Positions 17,646-26,682 of a stretch of 64,000 nucleotides of DNA are shown piece by piece. Location: the NCBI RefSeq assembly GCF_023544665.1, contig NZ_JAMJFL010000013.1, positions 1 to 64,000 of the forward strand, in the 5' to 3' direction. Each line of letters starts with the position of its first letter. Within the stretch, counting starts at the first letter, position 1. Both the position numbers and the translations under genes were made by a program. Origin of the DNA: Streptomyces sp. YS415 (GTDB taxonomy: Bacteria > Actinomycetota > Actinomycetes > Streptomycetales > Streptomycetaceae). A model generated the notes under the pieces. The model ran no database searches. It was given only the letters and a program-made list of their open reading frames with translations, and had not been told where the DNA came from.

Positions 17646-20600
17646 AGCAGCATCTCCTGAGCGTGGACGGCCATCAGTACCGGTGCCTGGAACAGCATGT
17701 AGGCCACGTCGGCCGAGCTCAGCCCGCCGTGCCAGACGGGCAGGAAGGCGTCCTCCAGGTGCTGGTCGTTCTTCTCCGCGTCGGCCGCGGGGTCGTCGAA
17801 GTCCTTGAGCGGGACCTGCACGGTGCTCGCGTCGAGCCGGATGAACCCGGTCCCACCGGGGTCCACGTCGGCCCACGTCAGGTCGTTCCACACCTCGACC
17901 CGGGTGGACGGCCCCTCGTCCGCGCCGAACCTGGGGTCGCCGGGACGTTCCTGGATCACGAAGAACCAGCCCGCCGCTCCGGTGGCGACGTCGCCCTTGG
18001 CCTCGGCCGCCGTCAGGTCGAAGCCGAGCAGCGTCAGGTCGGGGTCCACCTTGGCTTCGTACAGCGGGAGCCTGATCTCCTGCAGCGTCGGGTGCGCCGG
18101 GTCGGCGAGCGTGACCGGGACCCGTTCCTGGGCCGGGTCGGGCGGTCCCGACTCGGGCTGCCAGCGGGCGCGGTGCGCGTAGATCGCGGCGTTGGGGTAC
18201 TTCTTCAGCAGGTCGCCGCGGATGACCAGCACGAGGTCCTCAGCCTGCTCGCCGGTCTCCCGTGCATCGTTCTCACCGAGCTTGGCGGCCTTGGGCCAGG
18301 TGTGCAGCGGCTGGATGTCGTACTGCTTCGCGCCTCCGCGCGTGTCCCAGAATTGCCGGAACGGCGAGCCGCGCTGGTCGGTGGGGTACTCGCGCCAGAG
18401 CAGTTCGCGGGCCATCTCGTGGTTGAGCCCGACGAGGTAGGACTCGATGAACTCCTGGTTGGTCTCCAGCAGCGTCACCGTGTTCTGCGGGATCAGCCCG
18501 AGGTTGGGGGCGAAGTGGTCCACCGACAGGTCCAGCAGCGCCTTGTACATCGGCAGGTCGATGACGGGATAGGCCATCGCCTCGATGAACCGCTCGGCGA
18601 ACGTCTGCAGTCGCTCGGGCAGGTTGACCGACGTCAGCAGGCTGGTGGGCACGGTCTGCTCGGCGCGCAGGCCGGTCATCATCGCGTCGGTGGTGGCGCG
18701 GACGTTCAGCGGGTTGTCGCCGCCCTCGGTCTGGCCTCCGACGCCCGCCGCGTGCCAGTTCCGGTGGATGTCGCGCAGCCCGTCCTTGAACCGCTTGGCC
18801 TCCTCGCTGTCCTCGCCGCCTGCGGAGGGGACGAACGGGTCGCCCGGCAAGGTGATCCGGAAGTCGGCGCTGCGCGGAAGCTGGTCGACCGGATCGGCTG
18901 GGTCGGCCTCGGTGGCGGCCGTGAGCCCGATGGGCGGTGGTGCCGGGTGCAGGACATCGTTCAGCTGCTGGGGCGTCACCACCGCGTCGGGAGTCTCCTT
19001 GGCGGCGGCCGCCGTCACGGGGTCGTCCGGGTCGTCCATCCGCGGGATCAGCGCGTCGGGCGGCTTGGCCGCGCTGAACGGCAGGTCGCGGATCAGCCGC
19101 CCCGGCCGCAGCATCCGCCGCATCGGCGGGGACAGCGGCGCGGCCGTCACGCGGCTGCGCGCCACGTGGAAGCCGACCGCGACCCGCTCGGCCTCGACCG
19201 CCACCGCCCCGCGCAGGGCCCGATCACGCGTGGTCACCCGCGAGTTGGCGGGAGCGGTGAGGACGAGGGCCTTGCCGGACGGCACCGGCTGGTCGGCCAG
19301 CGTGATCGGTGCGGCGGCGGGCTCCACATGCTTGGCCTGCAGGACGGTCCCGACCTCGCGGGCGAGCTGGGCGGCGCGGATCTTGGCGTTGGCCGCCAGC
19401 ACGTCGCCGGCCTGAGCCCAGGCGGCGGCCATGAACTCCTCCTGCCGCTCCTTGACGACGCGGGTGCCCAGGTGGGCGGCGACGCGGAAGCGCGGGTCCA
19501 GGTTGAGACGGTGCACCCAGTTGCGGTCGGGCGTGATCGGGGTGCCGTCGCGCTCGGTCAGCAGCCGGTTCGCGGGGGCGTGCCAGCGCCCGTACAGCGG
19601 CGGGGTGATGATCGGATCGACCTCGCCCGCCACGTCCTGCACCCCGTAGGCGGCGTGCGCGGCGGCCGGGGTCTGGTCGAGGTAGGCGTCGGCCAGGTTG
19701 ACGACTTTGGCGAGGGCCTTCTGGAAGGGGTGCGGGTACGGCTCGTCCCACTTGTCGTAGGCGTCGCCCTTGGGACGGTTGGGCGACTGGAGTGCGCCGC
19801 CCAGCTTGAGCACGCCGTGCAGCTCCGCCGGGCTGGTGATGGGCGGCAGCCCGGGCCCGGCCGGGTTGTGCACGTCGAGGTCGCGGCGGCCGATGGCAGG
19901 GTCGGCGGGCCGTGGCTCCAGCAGCCGGACCAGGTACTCGAAGTCGCCCGCGCTGCCGGTGGCGAAGAACCAGCGGTGGTAGTACGGCAACGTTGCGGGC
20001 TCGGGGCGGCCCGGGTAGTCGGGGCCCCAGCTGGAGTGCAGCGCGCCGGGCGCGGTGGCCGGGTCCAGGCCGAGCCCGGCCAGGCGGCCCGTCTCGAACG
20101 CGGGGACCACGAACGCGTGGTAACCGCTGTCGGGCTTGAGCCGCCGCGGGCACATCAGCCGCGAGCACGCCAGGTCGGCGTTGGTGCTCAGCACCTGGCG
20201 CAGGGCGGCGAGCGCTCCGGCCGGATCGTCGTTGGCGACCAGGCCGTCCAGCTCGCCGTTGACGTGCACGTGCGTCCACGCGCCGAGCTGGTCCGGCGGC
20301 GGCAGTGTCCCGGCCGGGTCCTTGACCTGGATCGACGGCAGTGGCCGCCCGGCGACCGCGCCCTCGGTGAACTCCGCGCCCGGGTCGCCCGCGGGCTCGG
20401 CCGCTGCGGCGAGCACGACGAGCGCCAGCCAGGGCCGCAGCCGCTTGGTGGCCCCGTCGGGCGGGGCCGGGCTGTAACTCCACGGCAGGCCCTCGTCGTA
20501 GAACTCGACGTGCGCCAGGTAGTTGGGCTCCACGTTGGTGATCCAGGGACGCGGCTCCACCCGCGAGATCACCCGGGGATCGACCCCCACCACATCGCCC

Positions 20601-20779
20601 GGTCCGAACAGCTGCACGGTCTTCTCGACGTCGCGGGTGATCGTGCCGCCGGACACGCCGTCCCCGGTCAGCCGCAGCTTGACCGGGAGGACGGCCCGGT
20701 CGGCGGTACCCGGATCGGTCGTGATCCGGGTGCTGAGGCCGGTCCGCAGCCACGGCAGGAAGGAGTACGCGTTGCTCAC
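17642..20779 (-). CDS. Unknown large protein of 1045 residues in the large operon
   Basis: The GTG start at 20779 (VSNAYSFLPWLRTGLSTRIT) overlaps the stop of the kelch gene before it by four bases. The N-terminal 120 residues look like a beta-rich domain (AVLPVKLRLTGDGVSGG, then TVQLFGPGDVVGVDP). The body contains Pro-rich segments and a conserved-looking block YRNWHAAG-like around IHRNWHAAGVGG. The ending VHAQEMLL lies at the overlap with the next gene. I see no signal peptide, membrane helix or catalytic motif. No family is recognised, but the composition is that of a real protein and the operon context supports it. Confidence 0.7.
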   Translation of the reverse strand: MSNAYSFLPWLRTGLSTRITTDPGTADRAVLPVKLRLTGDGVSGGTITRDVEKTVQLFGPGDVVGVDPRVISRVEPRPWITNVEPNYLAHVEFYDEGLPWSYSPAPPDGATKRLRPWLALVVLAAAAEPAGDPGAEFTEGAVAGRPLPSIQVKDPAGTLPPPDQLGAWTHVHVNGELDGLVANDDPAGALAALRQVLSTNADLACSRLMCPRRLKPDSGYHAFVVPAFETGRLAGLGLDPATAPGALHSSWGPDYPGRPEPATLPYYHRWFFATGSAGDFEYLVRLLEPRPADPAIGRRDLDVHNPAGPGLPPITSPAELHGVLKLGGALQSPNRPKGDAYDKWDEPYPHPFQKALAKVVNLADAYLDQTPAAAHAAYGVQDVAGEVDPIITPPLYGRWHAPANRLLTERDGTPITPDRNWVHRLNLDPRFRVAAHLGTRVVKERQEEFMAAAWAQAGDVLAANAKIRAAQLAREVGTVLQAKHVEPAAAPITLADQPVPSGKALVLTAPANSRVTTRDRALRGAVAVEAERVAVGFHVARSRVTAAPLSPPMRRMLRPGRLIRDLPFSAAKPPDALIPRMDDPDDPVTAAAAKETPDAVVTPQQLNDVLHPAPPPIGLTAATEADPADPVDQLPRSADFRITLPGDPFVPSAGGEDSEEAKRFKDGLRDIHRNWHAAGVGGQTEGGDNPLNVRATTDAMMTGLRAEQTVPTSLLTSVNLPERLQTFAERFIEAMAYPVIDLPMYKALLDLSVDHFAPNLGLIPQNTVTLLETNQEFIESYLVGLNHEMARELLWREYPTDQRGSPFRQFWDTRGGAKQYDIQPLHTWPKAAKLGENDARETGEQAEDLVLVIRGDLLKKYPNAAIYAHRARWQPESGPPDPAQERVPVTLADPAHPTLQEIRLPLYEAKVDPDLTLLGFDLTAAEAKGDVATGAAGWFFVIQERPGDPRFGADEGPSTRVEVWNDLTWADVDPGGTGFIRLDASTVQVPLKDFDDPAADAEKNDQHLEDAFLPVWHGGLSSADVAYMLFQAPVLMAVHAQEMLL

Positions 20780-21957
20780 CGTGTCACCGTGCCGGTGCCG
20801 AAGATCTCGCTGGTGGCGGTGACCTCGCCGGCGCCAGGATCGGCAGCGGCAAGACCCGCCCGGGTGATGCCGCCTGCGACCAGCACCTTGCCGCCGGTCA
20901 GCGGGACCGCGGCGAACCCCCAACGGCCCGCCGCCAGACCGCCGGCCGGACTCCACTTCCGGGTGGCAGCGTCGAAGACCAGCGCGCTGGCATAGCCCAC
21001 GCCGTTGTCCGGGCTGTCGGTGCCGCCGACCACCAGCACCCTGCCCCCGCCCAGTGAGACCGACCGGTGCAGGCCGCGCCCGGCGGGCATGTCCTCGACC
21101 GCGCTCCACGCACCCGCGACGGGGCTGAACGTCTCGGCGGTGGCCCTGCTGAACGGGTCGAAGGTGCCGTTGCCCGGCGCGCCCGGAGGGCTGCCGCCAC
21201 TGGCCAGGACAGTGCCGTCCGGGAGCAGCGTGGCCTGGTGCCCGCTGCGCGCCACCAGCAGGCTCCCGGTCGGCGTCCAGGTACCGCCGGTGCCCGAGGC
21301 CGGGTCGTACAACTCGCAGAAGGCCAGAGCCGCATCGGTCTCGCGGGACACCGGCGCGCTGCCGCCGACCACCAGCACCTTGCCGGTGTTGAGCACGAGC
21401 GCCGGGTGGCCGCAGCGCGCGTCGGTCATCGCGGTGACCTCCGTCCATGCGCCGGTGTCCGGGTCGTAGACCTCGGCCGAGCGCAGCGCCTTGACCGACT
21501 GCCCGGACCGGGTGGCGCAGCCGCCCGCGACGAGCACCTTCTTGTCGGGCAGCAGCACCGCGCTGTGCCCCCACCGGCCGGTTTTCAGGCTGCCGGTGAC
21601 CGTCCAGGTGCCCTGCGCGGGGTCGAACACCTCGGCGGAGGCCAGTCCGGCGGACGGGAACGTCGCCGCCCCGGTGATGCCGCCGGTGACCAGCACCTTG
21701 CCGCCGTCCAGCAGGGTGACGGTGTGCAGCCGCCTGGCGGTGTGCAGCGCGGCGGCGGCCGTCCACGTCTTGGCGGCCGGGTCGTACAAGGCCGTCTGCC
21801 CCAGCGCGGCTCCGGCGGCGTCGGCTCCTCCGGCCACCAGGACCTTCCCGCCGGCGAGCACGGCCGGGCCGTCGTGCTGGCCGGACCACACGCGTGCGGA
21901 GGGGAGGGCCCCGGTGCTCACCCACTGGCCGGTAACGGCCACCGTGGGACTGGTCAT
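20776..21957 (-). CDS. Kelch-repeat (galactose oxidase-like beta-propeller) protein
   Basis: This gene encodes 393 residues made almost wholly of repeats of about 50-60 residues. Each repeat contains a GGKVLVAGG-type strand and a YDPAxxTW-type strand, as in GGKVLVAGGADAAG and ALYDPAAKTWTA. About six copies are visible, enough for one beta-propeller. GGAGGA stands before ATG 21957, and the gap to the preceding stop is 15 bases. No signal peptide is seen. The repeats closely resemble those at the C-terminus of the preceding gene product, so the gene probably arose by duplication of that part. A binding rather than a catalytic role is likely. Confidence 0.85.
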   Translation of the reverse strand: MTSPTVAVTGQWVSTGALPSARVWSGQHDGPAVLAGGKVLVAGGADAAGAALGQTALYDPAAKTWTAAAALHTARRLHTVTLLDGGKVLVTGGITGAATFPSAGLASAEVFDPAQGTWTVTGSLKTGRWGHSAVLLPDKKVLVAGGCATRSGQSVKALRSAEVYDPDTGAWTEVTAMTDARCGHPALVLNTGKVLVVGGSAPVSRETDAALAFCELYDPASGTGGTWTPTGSLLVARSGHQATLLPDGTVLASGGSPPGAPGNGTFDPFSRATAETFSPVAGAWSAVEDMPAGRGLHRSVSLGGGRVLVVGGTDSPDNGVGYASALVFDAATRKWSPAGGLAAGRWGFAAVPLTGGKVLVAGGITRAGLAAADPGAGEVTATSEIFGTGTVTR

Positions 21958-21972
21958 GAGGTTCCTCCGTCG

Positions 21973-24900
21973 TCAGGGCGTGAAGATCTCGGCGGTCGGG
22001 GTGAGGATGTCGGTGCCGGGGTGCGGGGCGGCAGCGGCCGAGCGGGTCCGGCCGCCGGCCGCGAGCACCCGGCCGTCGGGCAGGTCGATCAGGGCAAACG
22101 CCCACCGGCCGGTGGTCAGGCCGCTCGCGAAAGTCCAGGTGTCGGCGGCCGGGTCGTACAGCAGCGCACTGCAAAAGCCGCCGTCGAAGGCGGGGGCACG
22201 GGTGCCGCCCGCCACGAGCACCAGGCCGGAACGCAAGGGCAGGGCGCGGTGCCGGGTGCGCCCACCGGGCATGGCGCGGACCGCCGTCCATGTGCCGGAC
22301 CCGACGGTGAAGCGTTCGGCACTGGCGAGGGCGCCGGGATTGTACGGACCGCGCACCACACCGGCCGGGGCATCGCCGCCGGTCACCAGAACGGTGTCGT
22401 CGGCGAGCAGCGTCGCCTGGTGACCCGCGCGAGGCGTGGCGAGCGAGCCGGTCGGGGTCCATGTGCCGGCTGCCGGGTCGTAGATCTCGCAGTAGCCGAG
22501 CGCGGCGGTGCCCCGGCCGGTCTTGAGGACGCCGCCGACCACCAGGACCCGGCCGTCCGCGAGCAGTACGGCTTGGTGGTCGCAGCGAGGGTCTGTCATC
22601 GCACTCTGGGTCCACTGCCGCTTGGCCGGGTCGTACACCTCGGCGGACGCGAGCGAGTTGCCGCGGGCGCCGGTGCCGCCGGAGACCAGGATCTTGCCGT
22701 CGCGCAGCACGGTGGCGCGATGGCCGTGCCTGGCGGTGTGCATCGGCGGAACGTCGCTGCTCCAGGTCGCGGTGAGCGGGTCGTAGATCTCGGTGGTCGC
22801 CAGGGGCGCGGCCTGGCTCACGCCACCGGCGGCGAGGACCCGGCCGTCGGGCAGCAGGCAGAGGGTGTGCCCGTCGCGGGCGACCGGAAGCGGCGCGGTG
22901 GCGGCCCAGGTCCCGGCGACGGGATCGAAGAGCGCGGCGGCGGCGAGCGGCTCGCCCGCGGCGTCCTGACCGCCGGCGGCGAGGATCCTGCCGCTGCTCA
23001 GCCGTACCGCTGCCGGGGCGATGGCCGGGGTGGGCAGGGAGCCGGTGGAGGTCCACGACTGCGGGGTGACGGGCAGGGCCGCCGCCTCGGATTCGGGAAT
23101 GACGTGGAGCTGGCCGATCAGCGCGGGGTCCGCGATGACCCACTCGGCGAGGGCCTCCTCGGCCGCCGCCTGGCTGCGGAAACTCGCCGTGGCCGAGCCG
23201 AGCGAGGCCGGCGGGAAGGCCTGGGCGTTGTTGCGCAGGTAGGCGACCACGAAGCGCTGGCCCTTGACCTGCACGGTCTCGTCAGGGGCGTATGGCTGGC
23301 GCTGGTCGGCTTCGCGCCGCGACAGGGGCGAACGGCTGGTGCTGCTGCCCTCCAGAAGCCGGGTGAACACGGCCGGGCTGACGCTGGTCAGCGTCTTGGT
23401 GGGCGCGGCGGTGGGGGCGACCTGGCGGACGAGTCCGTCGGCCTGCACGATCGTGCGGGTCGCCGGTCGTACGGTGCCCCGCTGGCGGCGCAGCCTGCTG
23501 TCGATGACGATCTGCTCGTAGCGGGCGCTGCGCTTGACGACGCGGGCGGAGGCGATCGCGCCCTGCGCCGCCACCAGCTCCAGCCCCGCGTCCTGGTCCT
23601 CGTACGCCGGTCGCGACAGCTTGGTGGCGTCGTCCATGTCCTGGAACTGGGCCATCGCGAACTTCTCGGCGGTGACGGAGGCGCGCACCAGGCCGCTGCC
23701 CGACAGGGGCTCGACGGTGAACCGTTTGCCGTCGCGCGGCCGCTGCGCGCCGATGCGATCCAGCCGTACGGCGAGCGGGATCGCACGCTGGCGGATGAAC
23801 AGCGAGCCGAGGGGGTGCAGCACCAACTCCTCGGTCGGCGCCAAGGTGCGCAGCGTGACCAGCGGGTTGCCGCCGCCGGTCGGCAGCCGGGTCTGCCAGC
23901 CTTCGGGCTTGGCGACCTCGCCCGCCAGGAGCGGGAGCACGTCGATCGGGGGCAGCGTGGTGTCGCGGTCCTCGCCCCAGGTGATGTCGAAGTCGGCGGA
24001 GATCTCGAAGAACAGCAGCGAGATCGAGCCCCGGCCGTGGGCCCGGAACGGGGCCGGGCCTTCGAGCTGGAAGGCCAGGTCGATACCGAACAGACCGACG
24101 CCGAACGCCTTGAGCGAGACCCCTGCGGAGACGGCGATGACGAAGCGGAACGGGGAGAACTGGAAGAGCGCGTCGAAGCTGAGGTGGCCGGAGATGCCGA
24201 AGTCGTCGAAGCCCAGCACCATCTCGGCCCGCGCACCGAACTGCACCGTGTTGCTGGTGATCGCGAAGTAGCCGGAGACGGTGATCCGGGCGCCCGGCCG
24301 GTTGAGGATGTCCACCCGGATGCGGGGCGGCACCGGGAACGGCAGCGGCGGCGGCTTGTAGGAGGGGTGGAAGCCGCCGACGGAAATGACCAGGTCGGGG
24401 TTGTCACCCCAGCCGACCAGCAGCCCCAGCCCGCCTTCGAGGGTCATGAACAGCACGCGCGACTCGAAGAGCTGGGCGAAGAACCACAGGCGCTGCTTGT
24501 CGAACTCGATCGCGCCGACGAACTGCACCTGCAGGACCAGCAGCGGCAGGTCGGTGGTGGGCAGCGCGCAGCGCAGCACGCCGAGGATGGCGATGTTGCC
24601 GGGGATCTCGATGATCACCGCGAGCGAGACCGAGACCAGCGTGGGGGTGCCCCAGCCGATCTTGGCCATCGGCCCGACCAGGAACGTGCCCTGCTCGGGC
24701 GGGAAAAACGCGCGCAGGTCCGACAGGATGCGCGGCGCGTTGGCCACCACGTCGCGCGGGAACATCACCGACTCGATCGAGCCGGTCTGTACCCCCTCGA
24801 CCAGGGCTTGGAGGTTCATCCGGCGGTTCAGCCCGATGATCCCGCCCACTGCCAGCAGGGTGAAGCCGAAGCCGAGCTGGATGCCGGAGCCGAACTCGGC

Positions 24901-26682
24901 GGTGATGATCAGCAGCAGCGAGAAGCCCGCGGAGCCGTCCGGCATCCGGGTGGTGATCAGACCGATCGCCTTGACGTCGAACAGTCCGGCGAAGTCCAGC
25001 TCCAGTGCCCCGCCGTACTCCCCCTTGGCCGGGTCGAAGAACAGGTAGCCGCCGCCGCTGACCACCCCGGCGTCCACCGACAGGCCCGCACCCTTGGGCG
25101 GCTTGAACCCCAGCGAGACGTCCAGCGGGCCGAGGTTGCCGTCGTTGCCGGACCTGAAGCCGAAGGTCGCCGCCAGGCCGAGTTCCTCGACGACCGCCTT
25201 GATCGGGCCGAGTTCGGCCTTGAAGGTCGCGCCGAGGTTGATCGGCAGGCCGTCGGCGCCGGGGGCGGCCGAGACGGTCAGCGACTGGATGTCGATGGGG
25301 CCCAGGTTGAGGTGGACGGGCAGCTGGATCTCCAGGCCGGAGGTGCCGCGGAAGTAGAAGCCGGTGCGCTGGGAGACCCCGAGCGTCAGGTCGGCCCCGA
25401 AGGTGAAGCCGCCGTCCGGCACGATCTTGGCGATGAAGCCGTCGGCCTCGCCGGGGTCGAAGACGAACTCCAGACCGGCCAGCTCGAGTTCGGCGAACAC
25501 ATCCGCCGCGCCGTCGGACATGCGGATGCCGCCGGTGCCGCCGAGCTTGCGATACTGCAGCCGGGTCGCTCCGGGCGAGCCCAGCAACACGATCGGCCCG
25601 GCGTCGGCGTTGCCGCGCTCGGCCTTGACCACCAGCGAGCCGTCGGCGTGCGACGGCGAGCCGCCGCCCGCGAAACCCACGATGATCTCGATCGGGCGGC
25701 CCGGCCGCACCTGCAGCCCGATCCCGCCTTGCAGGTCCAGGTCGGTGCGGATGGTGACGGCGATGTCGTCACCCAGCTGGAACTTGAAGTCCAGCGCGCC
25801 GTTGAAGGCGGGAATCAGCGCCAGACCGGGCGGGTTCCCCGCTGCCGCCGGCACCGGCAGCAGCCTCATCTCGGCGGCCATCCGGCCCGAGGCCTGCGCC
25901 CGTTCGAAGAACACCGCCCGGATGCCGCGCACCGGCGGGTCGGTCAGCTTGGGAACAGTGCCCTGCAGGGCGGCCGCACTCGCCGTCGGGATCTCGGCGG
26001 TGGCGATGTCCACGCCGATGGCCATCATCAGGTTGTCGACCTGCACGGCCAACGCCTCGAAGTCGAAGTCCGCCTCACCCCAGCCGAAGGCGTTCTTGAG
26101 CACCAGCGAGGGTTCGCTCAGCGTCTGGGGCAGGTCCGTCAGGTCGAGCCGGATGTTCATGTACGGCGGCCGATTGCCCTCAGGCGGCGCGTAGCCCGTC
26201 TTGGCCACGCCCAGCGCGCGCAGCCCGAACCCGATGGACGGGTGGTACCGCTGCAGGTAGGTGATGACCAGGTGGTCGATGAGCTGGCCGGGGAACTTCT
26301 CCTTGAAGCCGTCCGCGCGCAGCGTCGCGGGGATGGCCGAGTCGGGTGCGGTCGCGATCGCCCTGATCGCGTTGACCACCTCCTGGAAGGCCCGCAGCAC
26401 CCGGCTCACGTCGTCGGGCGAGATCTGCACCGATGCCTCGCCGTCGCCCACGGAGCCGCCGACGTTGAGGCCGCCCTCGCCGAGCAGCCTGGTCAGGCCG
26501 TCGTACAGGATCTCCACCCCGCTGCCGAGGTCGCGCAGCGGCTGCGGAATGTCCTCGGCGCGCCAGCCCAGCTTCTGCAGGAACGCGATGAAGGCCTCCG
26601 GGGAGGCGAGCGCCTCGCGCAGCGGCAGCAGCGCCTGCCCCAGCTCGGCCACCAGCCGGTCGAACGTGCCGGGCTCAGCCAT
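21973..26682 (-). CDS. Giant DUF6603-like protein with C-terminal kelch repeats
   Basis: This gene encodes 1569 residues from ATG 26682, which overlaps the upstream stop by eight bases. Residues 150-1000 consist of long Gly-rich beta strands, for example GFGFTLLAVGGIIGLNRRMN followed by SVMFPRDVVANAPRILSDL and GTFLVGPMAKIGWGTPTLV. I recognise these as DUF6603, a family of very large proteins of unknown role; this is from memory. From about residue 1230 to the end at least five kelch-type repeats follow (DGRVLAAGGVSQAAP, DGKILVSGGTGARGN). The extended amphipathic strands could form a groove or barrel. No signal peptide is seen. It is the largest unit besides the 1745-residue protein. Confidence 0.8.
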   Translation of the reverse strand: MAEPGTFDRLVAELGQALLPLREALASPEAFIAFLQKLGWRAEDIPQPLRDLGSGVEILYDGLTRLLGEGGLNVGGSVGDGEASVQISPDDVSRVLRAFQEVVNAIRAIATAPDSAIPATLRADGFKEKFPGQLIDHLVITYLQRYHPSIGFGLRALGVAKTGYAPPEGNRPPYMNIRLDLTDLPQTLSEPSLVLKNAFGWGEADFDFEALAVQVDNLMMAIGVDIATAEIPTASAAALQGTVPKLTDPPVRGIRAVFFERAQASGRMAAEMRLLPVPAAAGNPPGLALIPAFNGALDFKFQLGDDIAVTIRTDLDLQGGIGLQVRPGRPIEIIVGFAGGGSPSHADGSLVVKAERGNADAGPIVLLGSPGATRLQYRKLGGTGGIRMSDGAADVFAELELAGLEFVFDPGEADGFIAKIVPDGGFTFGADLTLGVSQRTGFYFRGTSGLEIQLPVHLNLGPIDIQSLTVSAAPGADGLPINLGATFKAELGPIKAVVEELGLAATFGFRSGNDGNLGPLDVSLGFKPPKGAGLSVDAGVVSGGGYLFFDPAKGEYGGALELDFAGLFDVKAIGLITTRMPDGSAGFSLLLIITAEFGSGIQLGFGFTLLAVGGIIGLNRRMNLQALVEGVQTGSIESVMFPRDVVANAPRILSDLRAFFPPEQGTFLVGPMAKIGWGTPTLVSVSLAVIIEIPGNIAILGVLRCALPTTDLPLLVLQVQFVGAIEFDKQRLWFFAQLFESRVLFMTLEGGLGLLVGWGDNPDLVISVGGFHPSYKPPPLPFPVPPRIRVDILNRPGARITVSGYFAITSNTVQFGARAEMVLGFDDFGISGHLSFDALFQFSPFRFVIAVSAGVSLKAFGVGLFGIDLAFQLEGPAPFRAHGRGSISLLFFEISADFDITWGEDRDTTLPPIDVLPLLAGEVAKPEGWQTRLPTGGGNPLVTLRTLAPTEELVLHPLGSLFIRQRAIPLAVRLDRIGAQRPRDGKRFTVEPLSGSGLVRASVTAEKFAMAQFQDMDDATKLSRPAYEDQDAGLELVAAQGAIASARVVKRSARYEQIVIDSRLRRQRGTVRPATRTIVQADGLVRQVAPTAAPTKTLTSVSPAVFTRLLEGSSTSRSPLSRREADQRQPYAPDETVQVKGQRFVVAYLRNNAQAFPPASLGSATASFRSQAAAEEALAEWVIADPALIGQLHVIPESEAAALPVTPQSWTSTGSLPTPAIAPAAVRLSSGRILAAGGQDAAGEPLAAAALFDPVAGTWAATAPLPVARDGHTLCLLPDGRVLAAGGVSQAAPLATTEIYDPLTATWSSDVPPMHTARHGHRATVLRDGKILVSGGTGARGNSLASAEVYDPAKRQWTQSAMTDPRCDHQAVLLADGRVLVVGGVLKTGRGTAALGYCEIYDPAAGTWTPTGSLATPRAGHQATLLADDTVLVTGGDAPAGVVRGPYNPGALASAERFTVGSGTWTAVRAMPGGRTRHRALPLRSGLVLVAGGTRAPAFDGGFCSALLYDPAADTWTFASGLTTGRWAFALIDLPDGRVLAAGGRTRSAAAAPHPGTDILTPTAEIFTP

